Part shown: positions 39,901 to 43,788 of the stretch, piece by piece | Layout: every line of letters begins with the position of its first letter | Numbering within the stretch: position 1 is the stretch's first letter | Source: Alphaproteobacteria bacterium | GTDB lineage: Bacteria > Pseudomonadota > Alphaproteobacteria > Micavibrionales > UBA2020 | Assembly: GCA_029266795.1 (NCBI GenBank) | Contig: JAQSWE010000003.1 | Coordinates: 1-43,788, forward strand | Reading direction: 5' to 3' | DNA: 43,788 nt | The notes under the pieces: model-generated | Told to the model about the DNA's origin: nothing | Database searches by the model: none | Seen by the model: the letters and a program-made list of their open reading frames with translations, nothing else | Translations under genes and position numbers: made by a program

Positions 39901-41394
39901 TTATCCCGCCGCGCGTGCCTTCTTGCGCTCTCGCGCGTAGTTTTCCGCTTCCGTCACCACGGTCGGATATTTCTTGTTCACGCAGGCCATGCAGAGCTTT
40001 GTCGTGCCAATGGCCTGACGCAAATCTTCCTCGTCCAGATATATAATTTTCTTCACGCCGATCATCTCGGCCATTTCCTCGATCGTCTTGTTGTGCGCAA
40101 TCAGGTCTTTTGAATCGGGGAAATCGACGCCGTAGAAGCACGGATAGCGAATGGGCGGGCAGGTGATGCCGAGTGTGATTTCCTTGGCGCCGTGTTTTTT
40201 CAGCAGCGAGATGATGCGAATGGACGTCGTGCCGCGCACGATGCTGTCGTCGATCAGGAAAATATTTTTGCCAGCGATTTCGCTGACGATGGGGCTGAGT
40301 TTCAGCTCCACCGCATGTTCGCGCTTGTCCTGATTGCTCAGGATGAAGCTGCGTGCGACGTAGCGGTTTTTGATTAGTCCTTCGCGGTAGGGCAGTTTCA
40401 GCGCATCCGCCACGGAAATAGCGGCGGTGCGGCTGGTATCGGGTACCGGCATCACGACATCGGGGGCGATTTCGCCCGCCTGCATCGCGGCGGTCGCCTT
40501 GAAGCCCAGTTGCACGCCAAGTTTCAGGCGCGCGCCATAAACGGTCTGGTGGTCAATGGCGCTTTCGGCCCCCGAGAAATAAACCCATTCGAACATGCAA
40601 TGCGCGCGGTCCGGCTCTTTCTTCACAATCGCGCTCTGGAAGTTGCTGTCCATGTCGATGAAGAACACTTCGCCCGGTTCGATATCACGCAGGTAGGTAT
40701 AACCGAGATAGGTCATGGCGACTGTTTCGGACGCGACGCACCAATGCTTCTCGCCGTCGATCTCCTTGAGGCCCAGCACCATCGGGCGGATGCCCTTAGG
40801 GTCGCGGAAGCCGACCATGCCCTGCCCCGCAATCAGGCTGAGGACCGCGTAGCCGCCATTGACGGTCTCGAACATCTGGGCGACCGCTTGCTTGATATTC
40901 TCGAAGGTGAAGGTTTGTTCGGTCGGCAGAGGCTGGCCGTTCATGAGGAAATGGCCGAAATAATGGATCAGAGCCTCAAGATCGTTTCCGGTCAGCAGCT
41001 GGTGCCGGAATTTCTCCGACAGTTCAGCCTTCAATTGATAGTAATTGAGCGCATTGCCGTTATGGACCATGCCGAGGCCGAAGGGGATGCCCTCCACCAT
41101 CGGCTGGATATCGCGCTTGCCGTCGCTGCCTGCGGTCGCGTAGCGCGTATGGCCTATCGCCATGAAGCCGTTCAGGTTTTCGATTTTTTTCTGGTCGAAG
41201 ACCTGCGCCACAAGGCCGAGGTCTTTTTCCATAGCGAACATTTTCGTGAAGGTGTCATAAGTAAGGATACCGGCAGCATCCTGCCCCCGGTGCTGGAGCG
41301 CAAGCAGGCCGCGATATGCCTCATACGCCGCAACGGAGGACACTCCTCGACTCTCAATTTTATGAGGGCCGATGATGCCGATAATTCCACACAT
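39901..41394 (-). CDS. purF: Amidophosphoribosyltransferase
   Basis: First committed step of purine synthesis: PRPP plus glutamine to phosphoribosylamine. The 497-residue product starts MCGIIGIIGPHKIESRG, so Cys2 is the nucleophile after Met removal and there is no propeptide. The glutaminase domain has LQHRGQDAAGILT, GHTRYATAG and MVHNGNALNYYQL; the transferase domain has VMPVPDTSRTAAI and the PRPP motif IFLIDDSIVRGTTS. Cysteines in CMFEWVYFSG, PCFYGVDF and CMACVNKKYPT lie where Bacillus-type PurF binds an Fe-S cluster. It is the promoter-proximal gene of the pur operon, so a regulator of the pathway would act upstream, in 41395-41589. Confidence 0.96.
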   Translation of the reverse strand: MCGIIGIIGPHKIESRGVSSVAAYEAYRGLLALQHRGQDAAGILTYDTFTKMFAMEKDLGLVAQVFDQKKIENLNGFMAIGHTRYATAGSDGKRDIQPMVEGIPFGLGMVHNGNALNYYQLKAELSEKFRHQLLTGNDLEALIHYFGHFLMNGQPLPTEQTFTFENIKQAVAQMFETVNGGYAVLSLIAGQGMVGFRDPKGIRPMVLGLKEIDGEKHWCVASETVAMTYLGYTYLRDIEPGEVFFIDMDSNFQSAIVKKEPDRAHCMFEWVYFSGAESAIDHQTVYGARLKLGVQLGFKATAAMQAGEIAPDVVMPVPDTSRTAAISVADALKLPYREGLIKNRYVARSFILSNQDKREHAVELKLSPIVSEIAGKNIFLIDDSIVRGTTSIRIISLLKKHGAKEITLGITCPPIRYPCFYGVDFPDSKDLIAHNKTIEEMAEMIGVKKIIYLDEEDLRQAIGTTKLCMACVNKKYPTVVTEAENYARERKKARAAG

Positions 41395-41589
41395 TTATTG
41401 ATTCACCTGTTGTTCAGGGAGGAGGATTTGTGCCGCCACTATACGCATTTCGGTCAAATCAATGCGAGTCATTTTTACAACAAAAAACGCCGTGTTTACG
41501 GCAAAAACCGCGCTTTCACCCTATGTTGGCGGGCGCAGGATTGATATGGTGGGGGAACGCTTTTTTCCAAGTCTTTTAAAGGAATTTTC
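41395..41589. promoter_or_regulatory. Divergent control region purF / Yip1-like gene
   Basis: The 195-base gap must hold the pur operon promoter. On the minus strand TATAGT (revcomp of 41441-41446) is a good -10 but the correctly spaced -35 is weak. A small hairpin GCCGT-GTTT-ACGGC at 41489-41502 is followed on the minus strand by GTTTTTT and may act as a terminator-like element ahead of purF. On the plus strand AAAGGAA precedes the ATG at 41590. No purine riboswitch motif was seen. Confidence 0.35.
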
Positions 41590-42147
41590 ATGTCGCTCGC
41601 CAATGACGCCCGCGTCAATTCGATCATCACCCGCGTAAAGAACCTGATTACCAAGCCCGAAGCGGAATGGGATGTCATCGCGGGCGAGAGCGCGACCATT
41701 CAGGGGCTTTATAAAAACTATGCGATGATCTTGGCCGCCATTCCAGCAATCGTTGGCTTCCTCGCTTTCGTCATCATGGCGCCCAAGGCGATCGGTCATG
41801 CGCTGCTGGCGATGATCGGCAGTTACATTCTGACGCTGCTCGGGATTGCCGTGCTGGCCTTCGTCGTCGATTTCCTTGCGCCGAAATTCAAGGGTACGTC
41901 AAACCAGATCAACGCCTTCAAGCTCGCCATTTATTCCGCAACGCCGGCATGGATTGCAGGGCTGTTCCTGATCATCCCTGTCCTCGGACCGATCCTTGTG
42001 CTGGTGGGTGTGGTTTACTCGCTGTACCTGTTCTTCCTGGGCGTGCCCAAGCTGATGAAATGCCCCAAAGACCAGGCGGTTGTTTTCACCATCGTCGCGC
42101 TTGTCGTGAACGTTGTAGTGCAGATTTGCCTGCGCGCACTCGTTTAA
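41590..42147 (+). CDS. Yip1-domain-like membrane protein
   Basis: The 185-residue product has a short cytoplasmic N-terminus (MSLANDARVNSIITRVKNLI, then TKPEAEWDVIAGES, the typical opening of bacterial YIP1-family proteins) and about five helices, for example YAMILAAIPAIVGFLAFVIM, LLAMIGSYILTLLGIAVLAF and LFLIIPVLGPILVLVGVVYS. Function in bacteria is unknown. AAAGGAA lies about six bases before the ATG. It is divergent from purF and convergent with nadE, from which a strong terminator separates it. Confidence 0.82.
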   Translation: MSLANDARVNSIITRVKNLITKPEAEWDVIAGESATIQGLYKNYAMILAAIPAIVGFLAFVIMAPKAIGHALLAMIGSYILTLLGIAVLAFVVDFLAPKFKGTSNQINAFKLAIYSATPAWIAGLFLIIPVLGPILVLVGVVYSLYLFFLGVPKLMKCPKDQAVVFTIVALVVNVVVQICLRALV

Positions 42148-42161
42148 ACTTTTACTGTTTC

Positions 42162-42203
42162 AAATAAACCCTCCGCCCCAACAGGCCGGAGGGTTTATTT
42201 TTT
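42162..42203. terminator. Bidirectional intrinsic terminator
   Basis: AAATAAACCCTCCG (42162-42175) and CGGAGGGTTTATTT (42187-42200) are a perfect 14-base inverted repeat with an 11-base loop and a T-run (42198-42203) on the plus strand. It ends both the Yip1-like gene and, in reverse, nadE. The nadE stop codon (42195-42197) lies inside the 3' arm. Confidence 0.9.
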
Positions 42204-43788
42204 GCGGGAGGCGGCGGCATCGGCAAGGCGTTGCGCCATGTCTGTGGCCGCCAGCATATCGGCGAAGCCGTGATCGCGGATATGATTGTAAAGCGTGGCA
42301 ATCTTCAGCTTGCGCCCGTCACTGGCCGAGGGGGTCCACATTTTAGCAGTAAGCGCCTCGGCAAAATCACGTTCGAGATATGCGCGTTGCATCAGAGCGG
42401 CTAGGCTATGGCCGGTCAGCATATCGAAAGATTTTCCGTCCCGCGCCGCCATTCCTGCCAGCACATGCAGCGTGAGTTGCGCAAGTTCCGGCTTGTGGAA
42501 GGCCGCGATATTGGGCGTGCGAAGCGATGATTGCTTGTCAATGTTCGAGCCATAAGTAGCGGCGATAGGGCTGCCATGGATCTTAAACTGCGCATGCGCC
42601 CATTTGTCGTAGGACAGGCGGATCCGGTCATGAAGTGTTTCAAGATCGTCGTTTTTAAATTCCGGCAGCGCTTTCGTTTTTTCGAAAACTTCGATGGGGC
42701 TGTTCTTGCGCTCCGCTTGGTCGAGCGGGCGCTCGTTCAGCATGTAATACGAAATCAGGTTCATCTGGGTGAAGCTGCGGCCCAGCTGGTCTTCGTCGAA
42801 CTGCGTGACCTTGCCGTCCTTACTTTTCGGCTGCAATTCGGCGGAGGGTCGGTTTTTAAGAACCCAGTAAAAAGCCCGCACGGGCGGGACGCTGCCCTGC
42901 AGCCCGTATTCAAACAACAGTTCCATATGATCCAGCTCGCGCTGTTTGTCTTTGTGTGCATTGCCGCTAATCATGCCGCCATGCAGGTCGCCGCCCCAAG
43001 TGGCGTATGAATTGCGGCCTTCGTCGAGGTTGGGGTTGGAGATTGCGATCTTGTTCTCGATATTCGCGAACAGCATGATTAGAACCTGCCGCAACCGTGC
43101 CTGGATGTTTTCATAGGCGAGAGAGTGGCTGTCGATGGCAGTCGATAGCACTTGCCCGCCGATTTCTTCAAAGCGCGATTTCAGCTGCGCAATCGCCTGT
43201 TCCAATATCGCGGGCGAAGTGTCTTCCTTGCGCGTACGTAGCACAGCTGCGAGTTCAGCCCGGATTTGCGCTTCACGCGTGTCATCCACCGCGCCGGGGT
43301 TCACGACGCTGAAAATTTCAGCATAGGTTTCCACCAGCCGCTGCACGTTGCGGTATTCGAATTTTCCGCCGATGCCTTTATACGTTTCGCTCTCCGGCGT
43401 TGTGCCGCCCTCGACCAGCGTTTGCGCGGCGCGCAGGGTTTCGTCGGAACTGTTGTCGGTGCCCATGTAAACGCAGGTGAGCATATGCGACATGATATTG
43501 TCGACCACATCGCCCTTGGCCGCCAGCACCGCCTGACGGAACGGCAAATGCGGCATGGCATTGAAGAAACCATCCACGCCCAACTCGTTTACAGCAAGTT
43601 CGACCATGAAACGAATTTTTGCGGCGTTATAGGCGGAATCTGCGCCACCGGATAAGGCCTGCGCAACGCCGGAGATTTTATTTTTGCGCAGGTAATCGAA
43701 TAGCCAGAGCAATTCGTTGCGCAATTCCTCCTCCATCTCGCGCAAGGGACCGGTTTCCCACGCGGCGGGACCATCTTGCGTGGCAGGT
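42195..43788 (-). CDS. nadE: Glutamine-dependent NAD synthetase (5' end beyond the window)
   Basis: Amidates nicotinate adenine dinucleotide to NAD. The frame is open to the right edge, so the N-terminal part, probably a carbon-nitrogen hydrolase glutaminase domain, is missing. The 530 visible residues cover the synthetase: ATP pyrophosphatase loop VAQALSGGADSAYNAAKI, LAYENIQARLRQVLIML, ISNPNLDEGRNSYATWGGDL and VLKNRPSAELQP. Compared with common NadE there are extra segments (AELAAVLRTRKEDTSPAIL before the ENIQAR block, and a C-terminal tail of over 100 residues), consistent with the long bacterial form. A start inside the window, such as the ATG encoding MEEELRNELL, would leave no glutaminase domain and is not favoured. 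Confidence 0.88.
   Translation of the reverse strand, partial: PATQDGPAAWETGPLREMEEELRNELLWLFDYLRKNKISGVAQALSGGADSAYNAAKIRFMVELAVNELGVDGFFNAMPHLPFRQAVLAAKGDVVDNIMSHMLTCVYMGTDNSSDETLRAAQTLVEGGTTPESETYKGIGGKFEYRNVQRLVETYAEIFSVVNPGAVDDTREAQIRAELAAVLRTRKEDTSPAILEQAIAQLKSRFEEIGGQVLSTAIDSHSLAYENIQARLRQVLIMLFANIENKIAISNPNLDEGRNSYATWGGDLHGGMISGNAHKDKQRELDHMELLFEYGLQGSVPPVRAFYWVLKNRPSAELQPKSKDGKVTQFDEDQLGRSFTQMNLISYYMLNERPLDQAERKNSPIEVFEKTKALPEFKNDDLETLHDRIRLSYDKWAHAQFKIHGSPIAATYGSNIDKQSSLRTPNIAAFHKPELAQLTLHVLAGMAARDGKSFDMLTGHSLAALMQRAYLERDFAEALTAKMWTPSASDGRKLKIATLYNHIRDHGFADMLAATDMAQRLADAAASRKK

Noticed and set aside
1..43788. CRISPR arrays, insertion sequences, rRNA or tRNA genes
   Set aside because: No spaced direct repeats, transposase motifs or RNA gene signatures were found on reading both strands.

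Overview
The window is GC-rich, densely coded bacterial chromosome with short intergenic gaps. Gene content points to a proteobacterium, most likely an alphaproteobacterium: a membrane urate hydroxylase carrying its own cytochrome c domain (PuuD type), a PuuE-type allantoinase, TTGAC-type promoters and a Mn-riboswitch-controlled mntP. This placement is an inference from content. I recognise no species and see no rRNA, tRNA, CRISPR array, transposase or phage gene.

Layout. (1) 1-5008, minus: an incomplete giant alpha-2-macroglobulin with an intact thioester motif. (2) 5165-6920: divergent allA and allantoicase. (3) 6917-16204: envelope genes. These are a membrane M48 peptidase coupled to an unknown two-helix membrane protein, a GH43-like beta-propeller protein, a repeat-rich SPFH/Band 7 gene broken by a frameshift, and a three-gene unit of two membrane proteins around a Tat-exported FAD oxidoreductase. 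(4) 16305-23290: MFS transporter, FecR-domain protein, malate synthase, puuD, uraH, puuE and uraD. (5) 23392-28926: guaA, an AT-rich orphan gene at the guaA 3' end, a second FAD oxidoreductase and guaB. (6) 28953-29725: promoter, yybP-ykoY Mn riboswitch and mntP. (7) 29722-41394, minus: a compact operon purF-purE-purC-purD-purN-purL-purQ-purH-purM. (8) 41590-43788: a Yip1-like membrane protein, a strong bidirectional terminator and a 5'-truncated glutamine-dependent NAD synthetase gene.

How the genes work together. Regions 2 and 4 encode the whole route from urate: PuuD, UraH and UraD give allantoin, PuuE gives allantoate, allantoicase gives ureidoglycolate, and AllA gives glyoxylate. Malate synthase, ending directly against puuD, then puts the glyoxylate into the TCA cycle. 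Xanthine dehydrogenase and urease are not in the window. Region 7 builds IMP, and guaB plus guaA turn IMP into GMP, so purine synthesis and breakdown lie within 40 kb. purB, purA, purK and a separate purS are not here.

The most unusual points are: non-standard architectures in the pur operon (PurS-like N-terminus fused to PurL beside a separate PurQ, an insertion in PurE, a long PurC, a divergent PurH); the orphan at the guaA island hotspot; the tandem-repeat SPFH gene with a reading-frame break; a pair of FAD oxidoreductase paralogues that differ at the presumed FAD-linking histidine and in export; and several inverted repeats placed on promoters or ribosome-binding sites.
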